Positions 30,723 to 42,852 of a DNA stretch of 64,000 bases are shown here, in pieces. The notes under the pieces were generated by a model. It saw only the letters and a list, made by a program, of their open reading frames with translations, was not told the DNA's origin and searched no databases. Each line of letters starts with the position of its first letter. Position 1 is the stretch's first letter. The translations under genes were made by a program, and so were the position numbers. Origin of the DNA: Selaginella moellendorffii (taxonomy: Eukaryota > Streptophyta > Lycopodiopsida > Selaginellales > Selaginellaceae); contig NW_003314356.1 of NCBI RefSeq assembly GCF_000143415.4, positions 632,815-696,814 on the forward strand, given 5' to 3'.

Positions 30723-33700
30723 TGGAAATGGGAAGTACTCTTTTAGCGTAGATGGTACGTATATATATACGCCCAGTATATATATATTGAAATGTAATTC
30801 AGCTTTGTATCTGGTTTGGGTTTATTAATTTTTTTGTTTGCTTTGAGTTATATTTAGAATATACCATCTATTTGTTGTTATTCATTCTGCTGGCTTGGAC
30901 CAAAATAAGTCTTTGAAAACGCTTTATTGGGATAGAAAAGTTATAGCTAATAGTGCAATATAGAATAAATTAGTGTATATCCACATTATATTCTTAATAT
31001 GTTGGAATGGATCAAGTTTATACCCAGTAAGTTTTACTTTTCACTCTTCACATTTGTTTCTTTACTTCTTTACATTCTTGCCTCTTTGTTTCTCTCTTTT
31101 CATAGCCAAGTGATTTTCCAGGGCTACTTGAGAATACAAAATTAAACATTGACAGAATGTTCTCAAGAACTGGAAGAACCAGCTTTCTTAATGCTTTGGA
31201 TTCGAATTAATTATGAAGTGAGGTAATAATTGGTGGTATATGTTCTCTTCCAAGTTCTATTTTTTCTAGCTATCTTTTTGTATTGCAAGGAGTTTATCCA
31301 TGGTAATGTTCTTGTTCAATCTAATGCAACAGTGAATGGTTTTCGTATGGCTTTTCTCCACTAGCAGTGTTCAAGATAATGAACTTCATCCTTGACAACA
31401 TTGACACTGAAAGTGAACACCATTAAGATTTTTTGTTAGTGATACAGATAAATAAAGGAAAATCCTTGTATCGTATGCCATTAATAATGTGGAGTTTATA
31501 GCCAGGACAAGGAGGAGCTGCATTGGAGGAGCAAATATCTAGGAAACCCCCTTCTCCTTGCACCAGCAATCTCATCCAATGGAGAACATTGGAGCGATCC
31601 AAGGAACTTGAGTGTAAACTATGGTGGGAAAACTTTTCTTTTCATTAGTTGTATCATAGTGTTACATAGCCAATTATGTTTTCTATGATGAATTGAATTT
31701 AAGTTTAGAAGGAAGATAAATATTAAAATCGGAAGAAATAGGTGGTGAAGTGAACAGATGTATGGTAAATTGTAGTGCATGTGATTATGGGATGAGATTT
31801 AGATATACCTTGGTAGATAAATGCTCTCTTATCAAACAATTACCCTTTCTCCAGTTAGTTTAAGGGAAGAGAGATAGAGTGTGTTGTGTCTTTGAGCTAC
31901 AGCTACAAAATGCTAGTTTTGCTTGATGAAACCTATTTGGTACACACTATAATAAAATCAAACATATAAACATGAAAAATACCTATAAGTTGACAACAAC
32001 TACTTAAAGCTTGTCAGCATTCAAGGTTATCATATGTTCTGCCATAGTCACCTATCTAGATAGCAAAGCATTGTGTCATATCTTCAACATGTTACTTTTC
32101 CAGATCTTGCTGCATTTTAGTCACTCCTTGTCTCATCCAAGACTTGGGATCTGTTTAGATCAATGTTTATCAGTGCATTGTGTTATAAAATACATAAGAA
32201 ATACCTTTGGATAACTTTTCAGTCATAGACACTATAATATAAAGTGTTTCTTTGTTTTGAAGAGCTCTCCACAAATTTCACATTTTCTATCACAATCTTC
32301 TACAAAGTCTGAATTGTTCCACAACTTGAAAATGAGATGCTTCATGGCTGGTGCTCTTAGTTATAAACACAAACTACTCATGAAAACTATGTGGAATTGG
32401 AATCAATATGATGTTTAATCAAGTGTTCTAGAGCAAGTAAACATCAAGAGAGAAAGCAAGAAGGCTAAAGGTACTGCTCATGTGTGACTTATTTATCATA
32501 TGGTAGACGTATTACTTACATGCAGCTAATTATGAATTTGCAATATCCCTCCACTACTCATGCAACTTTTCGTTTCCTAGAAGAATTTCAATGCCAAGAC
32601 CTACTAAAGGTACTACACATGCAATCTATTTATCATATGGTAAACTTATTACTTATATGCAGTTACTTATGAATTGCTGTTCCTTGCAAGGTCCCTCCTT
32701 ATGCAACTTTTCATTTCCTGGAAGAATCTCACTATCAAGATCCTCCATTGCAGTAACACTAATAAAACATTGTTAACACCAAAGTCTCCATCTAGGAAAA
32801 TGGAGGATGCCAATCCAAGAAACACCAACAACACCAATACATATGGCCAATCTCATCACATATACATCATAGTAATTATGACCACATCCTTGTTTTTTTC
32901 CTTAAACACGAATAGCAACAGCCTCAACCTTGATCGGAATAAAATATCTACCACAAGAAGTGGAGTTAAAGGACATGTAGTTGAAAGTGAGATATTTATA
33001 AAGTTTATTGTTTAATATAATGCAAAGTAACTAATCAAATTTGAGCTTAAAATTTTATATATCAAAATCCTTACTATATTCTCAATATGTTAGAATGGAT
33101 CAAATTGGGTATGTTATGCCCAGCACTTTGATAAAAGACATTACTTACTATATAGTAGTATTTTGTTGAGAATCAGATAGTTTCCTTGGGATAACCATAT
33201 TATAACACAACTCTACTCTTTTATACACTAGAGTCAGTTACAGAATTCATCTTGTCTTATAGTGTTTAGATTGAAATTTTATAATTAAATCTAATAGTAA
33301 AATAAACTAGAATATACTAGAAAGTGTGTTTATAATGATAAATATATCATCATCATCATACTCATATATTTAAACAAAAGAGCCGGTATAATAATAACAT
33401 ATGCTAGGGAAACTTATTCTGGGCATATGCCAAGATCTAACAGCTGAGATATAATTACAAAAGGTTGTAACTTTTCAAATCAGAAATTTTTTAATTGTGG
33501 CTTTTAGGGTTTGGAGACTAGGTCTGACTGGGCTAGACAAGATGGTGGAGACTCTCAGTTTAAGCCGACACTAGCAGCGGCTCCTCCAACAATGCAAATC
33601 AAGCAATTGAAGTTTGTTCCCCAGGGTGATCAAGCCAAGATTTACACCTTGGAAAATTGTCTATGGTGGCCAGGGCCATAGAGAGATTTGCAATCACCCA

Positions 33701-35863
33701 CCAACTCAAGGGCTAGGGTGACAACTCCAAGTTAATGAATAAGGAGATCTTTCTCCTTGTGAGTTGGATGAGGTTGACGATGAGTGGGAGGTATTTATCA
33801 TGGAGGTCCAACAACCACTAAAAGAGTTCTCAGAGCCTCAATCAGAAATGGCAATCTTAACTTCAACCTACCAACGTGGGATAGTTTTCTTGCTGGCTTA
33901 TATGGGAAAAAGCAGGACTAGATTGTGTCTGAATACAAGGGAGTGTGGGCCAGTGAGTGGCATTTGTGCTCATTGACCTCCCACATACTTTTATCCACCA
34001 AAAATCCCTGGGGAAATTGAAGTTAACGGGGGGGGGGGGGGCGCTGATCAAGGCCACATAGAGAGCTCATTGTCTGGAGGGTATACAATCAGTCAGCAGA
34101 ATATTTTTGGTGCTAGACATGGGAGCCATAGACGAGTAGAGACATTGGAGCAATTAGGCAATAACTCTATTGACTTTGGGGAGCAACACCTCTCATTTGA
34201 GAAGAATTGCTGAATATACAAATGGACAGGCACCCAGGCACGTTGTCCACTCTTGTCTGCTACCATCACTAATAGAGCCATGGCATGGTGTTATGATCAA
34301 GAAATAGGATCCTTGTTGCCACACTTTGAGCCAGGGAATCATGAAAAAGAGGTCATCAATGAAGAAAGCAGCTCCCAGAAACATAAAGAGACTGAGTCTA
34401 CTGCTAGAGTGTCGTTGGTGGAGGAGGTCGTTAATCAGGAGAAAAGAAGTCCTGCATGAAGAAAGTAGTGACCGTGCCCCTCCAGATGGAAGAAAAGAAG
34501 TTCCAAGCAGAACCATGACCTCTAAGCTTGGGTAGGCAGCAGGAGACATTAGCAAGGGAAAAGAAGCCTTATTTGAAGAAAGTAGAGATGTTGGCTACCA
34601 GGGAAAAGTGAAGAAAGTAGTGCTAGGGTGGTAAGTTTTTTAGCTTTTAGTAAGCAAGGGAATTTCTCTAGAGCTGTTGGAACCTTTTGGCAAGGAGACA
34701 AACTTTCTTGGGGGTGTCTATAGTGTTGATATCCTCCAAAGCCTCTTCAACTGCTGAACTGGATGAAAGCCCCCCTTGGTTCCTCTTCCCCACACAGCTG
34801 GCAGTGTTCCTCAGAAAAGTTCAGTCTCAAGAAGAACAAGAGTTCAACATCAAATCATCTTGCATGAGGGCTCCCCTCCTTGAGGAACACATGCTTTGGG
34901 CTTTCACCAAAGCATGTACCAGGAGTTAGTCTCTGGGACTAACTTGAAACTTACTAATTATAGAATGACATTAGATTGTGAATTTAGACACGGGACGAAC
35001 ACCATTGTGTTCAAGACAATCTTTACATTCTGTTCATATGCCAAATTAGCTAATCTAGACATTTTTTATAAATAGTAATTGGGACCAAACAAGACTAATA
35101 CAAGATATATGATAGTGAGGGTGTTTGGTAGACATAGTAAGCTATCATTTGACGAATATTGAGGGATCAAACTCAATATCGTAATGGTTCCTAACAATAG
35201 AAAGTGCAAGTCAACGAATGAGTTTTTCTAACTAAGTTAAGTATGTTTGACTAATAGCATTTAAGAATTTTATCCTTATGCTCATCTAGTCAAGTGCATA
35301 TGCAAAGACTAGTTTCTGAATTAACTTAGGCGGAGACTAAAAAAGGGACAAGCAATATTGACTTTCTGCCATCACGACAGTAAAGATAAAATATTTGAAA
35401 GGACTAGCAGACAAATAACTTTTGATACCCAAAGTTACATTTATGACATGCACTCACAATATAAGTTTTATGGAAAAAATTAAAATTATCTAAATATTTG
35501 TATATAAATATTTATAACACTTTATATCATATCAAGGCTGATTGCTATATTTTTAGTGATGGATTTAATATTTCTATTTATTTATTTTACATTTTAATAA
35601 AACTTAGAAATGTGAAATTTATATTTTCTAAATTATAATAAATATTCTTAAAGGACTTTAAGTAGTTAATTTTAAATTAAGTTCTACTAAATCTAAACTA
35701 AGAGTTTGTGAATCTTTTAAAGATACAATCACTACTTCTTTCCCTAAATTATCATTTCTTAAAGGGAAACTATTCACCAACATTACTTATATAATCTAAG
35801 CATATAAGTTTTTTATTTATATTATTGTATGAACTAATATATAGTATATAAAACTATATTCCA
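30723..35863. other. AT-rich gene-poor region
   Basis: About 5 kb with no supported gene. There is a TATATATA-rich stretch just after 30750 and many short, stop-ridden frames. The phrase ATATGTT(G/A)GAATGGATCAA occurs at about 31000 and 33090 and resembles part of the retroelement gag at about 36770, so pieces of the same element family may be scattered here. A G13-14 run lies near 34027-34041. From 33500 to 34950, GC content rises and reads like decayed coding sequence with repeated (E)ESS and EEKK-type stretches, but no frame is continuous. Confidence 0.6.
32480..32745. repeat. Degenerate tandem duplication, about 130-bp unit
   Basis: Two adjacent units share CTATTTATCATATGGTA(G/A)AC, TTACTTA(C/T)ATGCAG, TTATGAATT, the block CATGCAACTTTTC or TATGCAACTTTTC, and TTTCCT(A/G)GAAGAAT. 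Unit 1 is about 32480-32608 and unit 2 about 32609-32745. No coding role is evident. Confidence 0.75.
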
Positions 35864-36042
35864 TGTTGTGAGGGCCAAGTGTACGGATATGATGTTATAT
35901 ATTAATATTAACGTAGTGGGATTTTGGTAGCTATTGGATTGGTTTCAATCTGGACTGTTCGCTCCTATATATAAGCTAGGGTTTTTGGGCTAATTGAGAT
36001 GCACATTTTCTGTATTCCCTTTTCATATTCCATGCACTCACA
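35864..36042 (+). repeat. 5' LTR
   Basis: Starts TGTTGTGAGG and ends CACTCACA. It shares with the 3' LTR the core TATATAAGCTAGGGTTTTTG and TTTCTGTATTCCCTTT, which includes the likely TATA box (TATATAAG). Confidence 0.8.
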
Positions 36043-36274
36043 TTAGTGGAGATGAAGGGCATCTTTGATTGTCCTTGAGGAGTGCTTGGATTTGGGATTT
36101 TGGTTTAGATTTAGCTTTTGCATCGTCTAGATTTAGTTTTTTCCATTTCCTTTTTTTGTTCTTTCCTTTCAGGATCTTGGTTTAGATTTAGCTTTTTGCA
36201 TTGTCTAGATCTCCATTTCCTTCTAGCTTTTTTATCATTTCTCTTATTTTACTCTTTCCTTTTCGTTCATCTTC

Positions 36275-37003
36275 ATGGCAAATCAAGAATCTCCTCCTTT
36301 GACTCTGGAGCAACAGTTGGTACAATTGCTTGATGCTATGCATTTGCAATTGAACAACCAAACTCAGTTGATGGTAGCGTTCACGGCACATAGTACAACT
36401 CCTCCTGCTCTTGGTGTTAATCCTGGCGTTTGGCTGGAGTTCTTTCGCGGGAATCCTGGGGATGATGTGTACCATTGGTTCGATCACTTCACGGTGATTG
36501 CTACATATCATTTTTGGGATGATGCTCAACGTTTGTGTGAGTTTCCCATGTGTCTCCAAGGGACGGCATTGCAATCGTACAATGGTTTGAGCACAGCCAC
36601 TCGTGGGGATTGGAGTGTTCTCCCGGACGTCTTCAAACACATATTCGGACATGCCAACGATTGTGATGATGCCTTCTAACAATTGCATCATCTTCACTAA
36701 AGGCCATCTAAGTCGGTGATGCAATTTGGTATTCGTTTCCGAAGTCTTTTGCTTCGTGTGGAGCCAAATATATTGGAATGGATCAAGCTAGGAATCTTGT
36801 GGCTAGCACTTTGTCAAGATCTTGTCGGACTTGTGCATGCACTTGCTCCCGCCACCCTTGATGATACTCTTCACTTGGCACAACGTTATGAGATGTTGCC
36901 TCTTCCACTTTTTGCTACACGTCCTTCCGCTCCCCTTCTTGTTTGCGATGGTCCTGTTCCAATGGAGGTTGATACTACTGCTCAAGTCCAAGGACAAGGG
37001 TGA
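36275..37003 (+). pseudogene. gag-like region of the gypsy element
   Basis: Frame 36275-36679 codes a gag-like capsid segment (VWLEFFRGNPGDDVYHWFDH). It ends at a stop, and the capsid continues in another frame from 36716 (EWIKLGILWLALCQDL, LAQRYEML). A normal element would have a single gag-pol frame, so this one is broken. Confidence 0.75.
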
Positions 37004-37294
37004 GGACGTGGTCATGGCCATGATGTTCATTTCTGAGCATGTGATGAAGTTGGTCACACTTATCGGCATTATTAGCGTTTTTCAGATTGGCAACCTCTAT
37101 TTCCTGGGTGGAGACCTTGGCGTCAACAACGTCCTGTTGGTGCTATTGCAGTGGAAGGTTTGGACACCAAGATGCATCCGGGAAACAAGGAGTCGCGCGA
37201 GTAAAGGAGGGGCCTTGCACGAATAAGTCAGTGAACCGCACCATCTTTCTTTCGGGAGTATCATCAAGGGGTTCACTCGGCATCGGTTCATCCA

Positions 37295-38026
37295 ATGTTT
37301 ACTTTCCAAGCTCGTTTTTATAACAAGAGGTCTCCTATTATTCTCTCTATATTGGTTGATACAGGTTCGAGTTTATCTTCTATTCCTCGACCTGTTGCCA
37401 CACGTTGCCGTCTACACTTGCATCGTGTGGCGGAACCAGTTTTTATTCTTTATGGCAACGGCCGTACACATGCATGTGCACGGGATGAGATGGACCTAGT
37501 TGTGCGTGTGGGCGATCTCAAACTTGAGTTGCAATTATTATGGGTGGTGCCGAGTCAAGCTTTTGACCTCATCCTTGGTATGGATTGGTTGCAGCGCAAT
37601 CATGCCAAGTGTGACTTTGAGGCTTCTCCCCTTTGTCTTATACTTCCTTATATTTCATTCATTCCTCTCACTTCCATACCTCTTTGTCCTTTTACTTCCA
37701 CCTCTACTTTTATTACTTTTGTCCCCCCACTATTTCCTTCTATGTTTCTATTTTGTTCTACTCTTCCCTTTTCCAATCCCTTTGATAATTTTTGTGTTGT
37801 AGCAATTGATTGGCTTACGAAGGAGTATTCTGATCTCTTTGAATTTGACCTATCGTCTGGGGCCAAGATTGCCACACATCATCCGATTCCAACTGGGGAT
37901 GCTTGTCTAATCAACGTTCCTATTCATTGTCAGTCACCCAAAGAGATCAAGATTTTATGGGCAAATGTCAAGGAGATGTTAGAGAAGGGTGTTCGCGAGA
38001 AAGGTTCGCGAGGCTCAAAAGATTGA
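37295..38026 (+). pseudogene. Aspartic protease and start of reverse transcriptase
   Basis: Retroviral-type aspartic protease signs are ILVDTGSSLSSIPRP and FDLILGMDWLQRNHA. The frame then continues into the RT N-terminal segment (YSDLFEFDLSSGAKIATHHP, EIKILWANVKEMLEKG). It ends just where the RT palm should begin. The catalytic YxDD box and RNase H are absent from the element. The original polymerase has therefore been lost by deletion rather than by point mutation alone. Confidence 0.8.
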
Positions 38027-38051
38027 GCTGTGGATTTGAAGTCTTCAATAT

Positions 38052-38951
38052 GTGTTTGAGAATCCTGCATCACTTGCTAATGACTTGCCTTTCCGGCATT
38101 TACATTTTCAATATCGCCTTGAAAACGGCCTTCTTTATTTTGTGGGGATGGATTTTAATGATCATTTACAGCTAGTGGTAACTTCTGTCTTTATTCCGCG
38201 GTTTCTCCATGCCTACCATGATTCTTCTGTTCTAGGTGGGCATATAGGACATCGTCGTGTGACTAAGAAGCCGCACAGGTCTTTCTATTGGCCGGAGATG
38301 CAACGTAATATTATCCAGTATATGCATAACTACATTTGGTGCCAAGCTCGTAATACTCCCCCTCGTATCGCGGAAGGACGGTTGAAGTCAATTGTAGTTT
38401 TCCATCCATTTAAATTGGTGGTGTTTGATTTTATGGGACTTTTTCCACGGTCGACTGTTAGCAATGAGTATGTTATTATTGCTTTTGATTACTTGACTTG
38501 TTGGGTGGAAGTTGGTGCTCTTGCCAGCACCTTTGCAACTACTGTTGGATACTTCCTCCTCAATCAAGTGGTGTTCTAACATTCTTGTCTAGAGCGGATT
38601 CTTTCGGATAATGGTCTTGCATTTATGGCTGAGGCATTTTATGTTTTGATGTCTTGGTTGGGGATATGCCACACTTTTACAAGTGCTTATCATCCACAAT
38701 CAGACAGACTAGTGGAATGGCTCATTCGAACGTTCAAAGGGATGATCGTGAAATATGTGAACTTTCAGCATTCGGATTGGGATAGTTATTTGCTATCTCT
38801 TTGGTATGCATATGTCATAGGGGTGCAAAGTTCTATTGTGCTTCACCATATAAACTCTTATATAGTCATGATCCAATATTACCAACAGAGCTGGGCTTAC
38901 CTTCGCGATTGCCACGAGCTGCCAATGCTAGGTCATGGGATCAATATTTAA
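38052..38951 (+). pseudogene. Integrase region, interrupted
   Basis: An HHCC zinc-binding segment (HAYHDSSVLGGHIGHRRV ... MHNYIWCQARN) precedes the core: FKLVVFDFMGLFP gives the first Asp and ERILSDNG the second. A Glu follows in RLVEWLIRTFKG, so the D, D and E are recognisable. A stop at about 38577 splits the core, and a second ends the frame at 38949. The domain is not expressed as one protein. Confidence 0.8.
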
Positions 38952-39378
38952 CGAGCATTCTTCCACTTATCTGAGCAGAGTCTGCCGAACACTTAGGCCG
39001 TGTACAAATGGGACAACAACAGTGCTACAACTCCTATCATCATCCACCTGTAAAGTACAAAGTGGATGATTTGGTGTTAGTTCGTTTTCCCCATCTTATG
39101 GTACGTGGTTTATCTAAGGGGCTCTTTGCTCAGTGGAAAGGACCATATCGGGTGTTGCGGTAAGTGGGACCACAAGTTTATGAGGTTCGGCATGACATCC
39201 AAAAGGCCAATCCTCCAGAGATTGTGCATGTACAGCAGTTGAAACGCTTTATACAAAAGGATCAAGAGTAGTTAATACCACTTACAGATTTGCTAATGCC
39301 TCCTCTTGATGTTCCTCCAGATCCCGGCCCATCTACAAGAGAACTTTAATGGTCTTCCATTATTCCGAGAGGAGGGAA

Positions 39379-39547
39379 TGATAGTGTACGCCAAGGATGC
39401 TATATACTAATATTAGCATAGTGGGATTTTGATAGCTGTCTAATTGGTTTTAATCTAGACCACTCACTCTTGTATATAAGCTAGGGTTTTTGGGCTAATT
39501 AATATACACATTTTCTGTATTCCCTTTCCATATTCCAAGCACTCACA
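39379..39547 (+). repeat. 3' LTR
   Basis: Starts TGATAGTGTACGCC right after the purine tract and ends ACTCACA. It differs from the 5' LTR by roughly one base in six by eye, with a 10-bp length difference, so the insertion is old or the copy recombined. Confidence 0.8.
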
Positions 39548-40560
39548 ATATCAAATAAACTTATTTACATAAATGAGTTCTTTCTCATTTTTTACCTTCA
39601 TTTCAAGATAAATTTTCAACCTTCAATGTGAAGTTTCTAAGCATCCACATACTGTAGTTATAGAAGAACAAAAGAAAGAAGTGAATTTATTTCAAATGGC
39701 TTACATTGTTAGTGTGCTCTAGAATGACAATGTACAAGAAGAATTCCCATCTTGAAATGTGCTTATAAATCCAAGAACTCAATGAATGAGATCAACCTTA
39801 GATAATCCACCCTTTATTTTAGTGGCAAGGCCTCAACTTGTATTATCTAAACTCTAAAATAGTTAAAGGCATGTTTTAATCCGAGCTCATCAATCAGACA
39901 TACATACAATTCCCAGCCACTAGTCTCCCCATAGTAAAATTCAGAAAACTTTGCTAACTAAAAACTTTTCCCCAACCAAGAAAAATATGGCACTTTGTTC
40001 CTAACTTGCAAAATCCAAATAAGTTTGCAATTATGCTTTGGCCACTTTGATCCAACAGAGTTTCTACCAAAACTAAGGCTAAGAGGCACTATGCCATATA
40101 AATTTCATTGCAATGTGTCTAAGCAAGAATTTAGTAAGTTACAAAAGAAATAAACAAGGATTATTTAACAAAATTCACTTTGTTGCCAATAGCTGTAATA
40201 GTAAGTTACAATCAAAACTCTTTAAAACACTTTAAAATTCATTAATAACTAAATGTAATCTCAATAGCATACTAAAATCATTCTAAAAACACTTTTAAAT
40301 GTTGTTAAAACATTTTGTGAGTCATAGCCTAAGCCTTCTTTGTAATTGCCCTCTTTTAGTTCTTATGCAGATTTCTTCTATATCTCTAGTGCAAATTCTC
40401 CTCCCATGATTCCTAAAGAATATCCACACATTTCCAAGTCACACCCTAGACATAAAACAACTTCAACTTCAATGGTACAAACTCTTCTTTACCACCTTAG
40501 CTACAGAAAGGTGGTGGCATTACGATCAGATTTCCCGTGCTTAATCTCTTTTCGTCTGTA
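39548..40560. other. AT-rich intergenic, nothing identified
   Basis: About 1 kb of AT-rich sequence with no credible frame and no recognisable RNA gene or repeat. It separates the retroelement from the 3' end of the PPR gene on the minus strand. The composition changes sharply to GC-rich at about 40560. Confidence 0.7.
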
Positions 40561-42852
40561 TCACCGTGCTAACAACTGACTTGGAGCTTGTCTTGCATCC
40601 CTGAGCTCTAGAACTTTGGAGCTCTCATCGAGCAGACCATGGCTGGCGTAGATGTTGGCCATCACCAAGTACGATGACTCCTCCCGGCTATCGATTCTCA
40701 CCAGCTCCTGGAACGCGACTCTGGCCGCCTCCATGTTGCTCCACTTCTTGCACGAGCCTAGCAGCGTCATCCAAGTCACCAGATCCGGCTGCCATGGCAT
40801 AGACGCGATCAATCCCATCGCGGCCTCCAGTTGGTTCGATCTTCCCAGCAAGTCCACCATGCAAGTGTAGTGTCCCAGAGCTCTACTCGCCAGCGGCAAG
40901 CTCTCAAAGATCTCTCGTCCCTTGTCCACCAGGCCGGTGTGGCTGCAAGCCGCGAGGAGCAACAGGCTCGTGATACCATCGCCTCGCAGGCCTTCGTTTC
41001 TCATCCTCGCGAATGATGAGAAGACTCTCTCAGCGTCGCCTTGGTTGCTGTAGCCTGTCATCAGTGCATTCCATAGCGTAGTGTCCTTGTAGCCACTGAG
41101 AGAGTCGAAAAGCTGCTGAGCTATTACCGTGATCCCACACTTGCCGTAGAAGTGAACGAGAGAGACTGCCACCCCGGTGTCGTCCTCCACTCCTGTCCTG
41201 CAGGCTATGCCGTGAGCTCTCTTCCCAGATTCCACAGCGACGAGGATGGAACTTGCTTTCACAGCCGCTGTGAGAGTCCGAGCGTCCAGTAACGCGTATC
41301 CCTGTGCTTGATCAGCCTCCATGCGACTAAAGAGCTCCAGTGCCAGTCTACTCTCGCCGTTCTCCACATATCCTGCCAGGAGAGCGTTCCAGGATATCAC
41401 GTTCCTGTCTGGAATGCTGTCAAACACCGCTCGGGCGTCCTCCAGGCTGCCGCACTTGGCATACATGTCGATGAGCGTGTTGGCAACGAATACGTTTGTG
41501 TCACAACCAGTGCTTACGCATTGGAGATGGATAGCTCGGCCTTTTTCCAGGCACTCTTTCCTTCTTCCAGCGTCTTTTGCTCCTCCACTTTGTTTCTTGG
41601 CAGCCGAGCTCGCGCAGGCCATCAGCGCAGCGACGTAGCTTCTCAGGTTCGGAGAGAGTCCTCGAGCCACCATTCTTTCGAACAGCTCCAGTGCTAGCTC
41701 TGGCTCGCCATTGATCTCGCAGCCCAGCACCATAGCAGTAAGTGACACTACGTCGTGCCGGAGCATCCTGCTGAAAGCCATCCAGGCGTCTTCCAGGCTT
41801 CCACACTTGGAGTACATGTCGATCAACGAGCTAGCCACGAATATATCCTTCTGATAGCCATTTCTCGCCGCTAGCGAGTGAAGTGCCATGCCTCTCTCGA
41901 GGTACTCCATCTTCACGAGCTTGCCATCAACTTCCCTGCCATCTTCTCTCGCCGACAGATTCGAGCACGCCCTCAGTGCAGCTACACAAGCCTGAGCATC
42001 TGGAGCCACCCCTCGGGACTGCATGGCTTGAAACAAAACAAGCGCCATCTCGCTGTCACCCGAGTCTGCGTAGCCGACCATCAACGTAGTCCATGTCACG
42101 ACGTCAGGCGATTCTATTCGATCAAACACCCTCCGAGCATCCACCATCGCCCCGCATTTCGAGTACAGTTCAACCAGGCTGCTGGCCACGTAGAGGTTGG
42201 AGACCAAGTTGCTCGCTGCTGCCGAGGAACTGATAGACACCCCTTTCTCCAACCAAGTCTGCTTTCCTTGGCCGTCTTCTTTCTCTGCCATTGTAGCACA
42301 CGCCGCAAGTGCCGCCACGAAACTTCTTGCGTTGGGCTGGCAGGACGTCTGCATTCGCGCAAACTGCTCCAGAGCTAGCTCGGCCTGTCCGTTCGAGATG
42401 TGTCCCATCATCAAGGCGTTCCAGGATACCACGTCGCGGTGAGGCATGCCCTCGAAAACCATGCAGGCATTCGCCATGCTGCCGCATTTTGCGTACATGG
42501 TCACCAAGGCAGTTGCGAGAAAGACGTCGGTGTTGTCAGCATTTGTATTGGAGTGGATTCTCTTACCGATCTCGCAATCTCTCAAGACAGTGCACGACTT
42601 CAACGCAGCAGAGAAAGAGGGTTCGATGTCATGCTCTCGAAGACTGAGGGAAAACAAACAGTGAGTTAGAGACCATGAAATAAGGTGAACTTTAGAGCAC
42701 AAACCATACGAAGGATCCGAATAGCGGTTGGTGACGACCCACTGAAGAAACAAGAACCCTCGAGCGCCAACAACTGGAAAACATAAAACACGATGAATGT
42801 GTTACAAGACCTACCTTGAGAGCATATCTTGAAAGGCAGAGTCGTTGATCAT
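40561..42852 (-). CDS. PLS-class PPR protein, 706 aa
   Basis: The main exon is 40561-42643. The long frame continues upstream only to a TTG. A better model splices to a small first exon at 42815-42852 (MINDSAFQDMLS...) across a GT-AG intron of 171 nt. This joins smoothly into LREHDIEPSFSAALKSC, a proper PPR start. Repeats are clear: ALVTMYAKCGSMANA, RDVVSWNALMMGH, SLVELYSKCGAMVDA, SLIDMYSKCGSLEDA and TLIDMYAKCGSLEDA. The C-terminus has an E-like region (SSYLVMANIYASHGLLDESS) and no DYW domain. An organellar RNA-binding role is the family norm. The ATG of exon 1 overlaps the stop codon of the upstream PPR gene (ATGA). The extra KLVK..YLERGMALHS insertion also occurs here. Confidence 0.82.

Larger units (their letters stand above)
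35864..39547 (+). mobile_element. Ty3/gypsy LTR retrotransposon, RT-deleted
   Basis: A 3.7-kb element with short similar termini (LTRs of about 179 and 169 bp). Between them, in order, are gag-like sequence (36275-36970), an aspartic protease, the first part of a reverse transcriptase, then directly an integrase zinc finger and core, and a C-terminal motif typical of gypsy integrases (VDDLVLVRFP...GLFAQWKGPYRVL, about 39060-39165). The order protease-RT-integrase marks Ty3/gypsy. Most of RT and all RNase H are missing at about 37990-38040, and stops break gag and the integrase end. A purine-rich tract (GAGAGGAGGGAA) precedes the 3' LTR. I see no matching target-site duplication and no standard primer-binding site. 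Confidence 0.88.

Noticed and set aside
34026-34042. G13-14 run followed by coding-like frames at 33500-34950
   Set aside because: The G run may be a natural homopolymer or an assembly effect. The frames around it are short and stop-ridden, and no family could be recognised.
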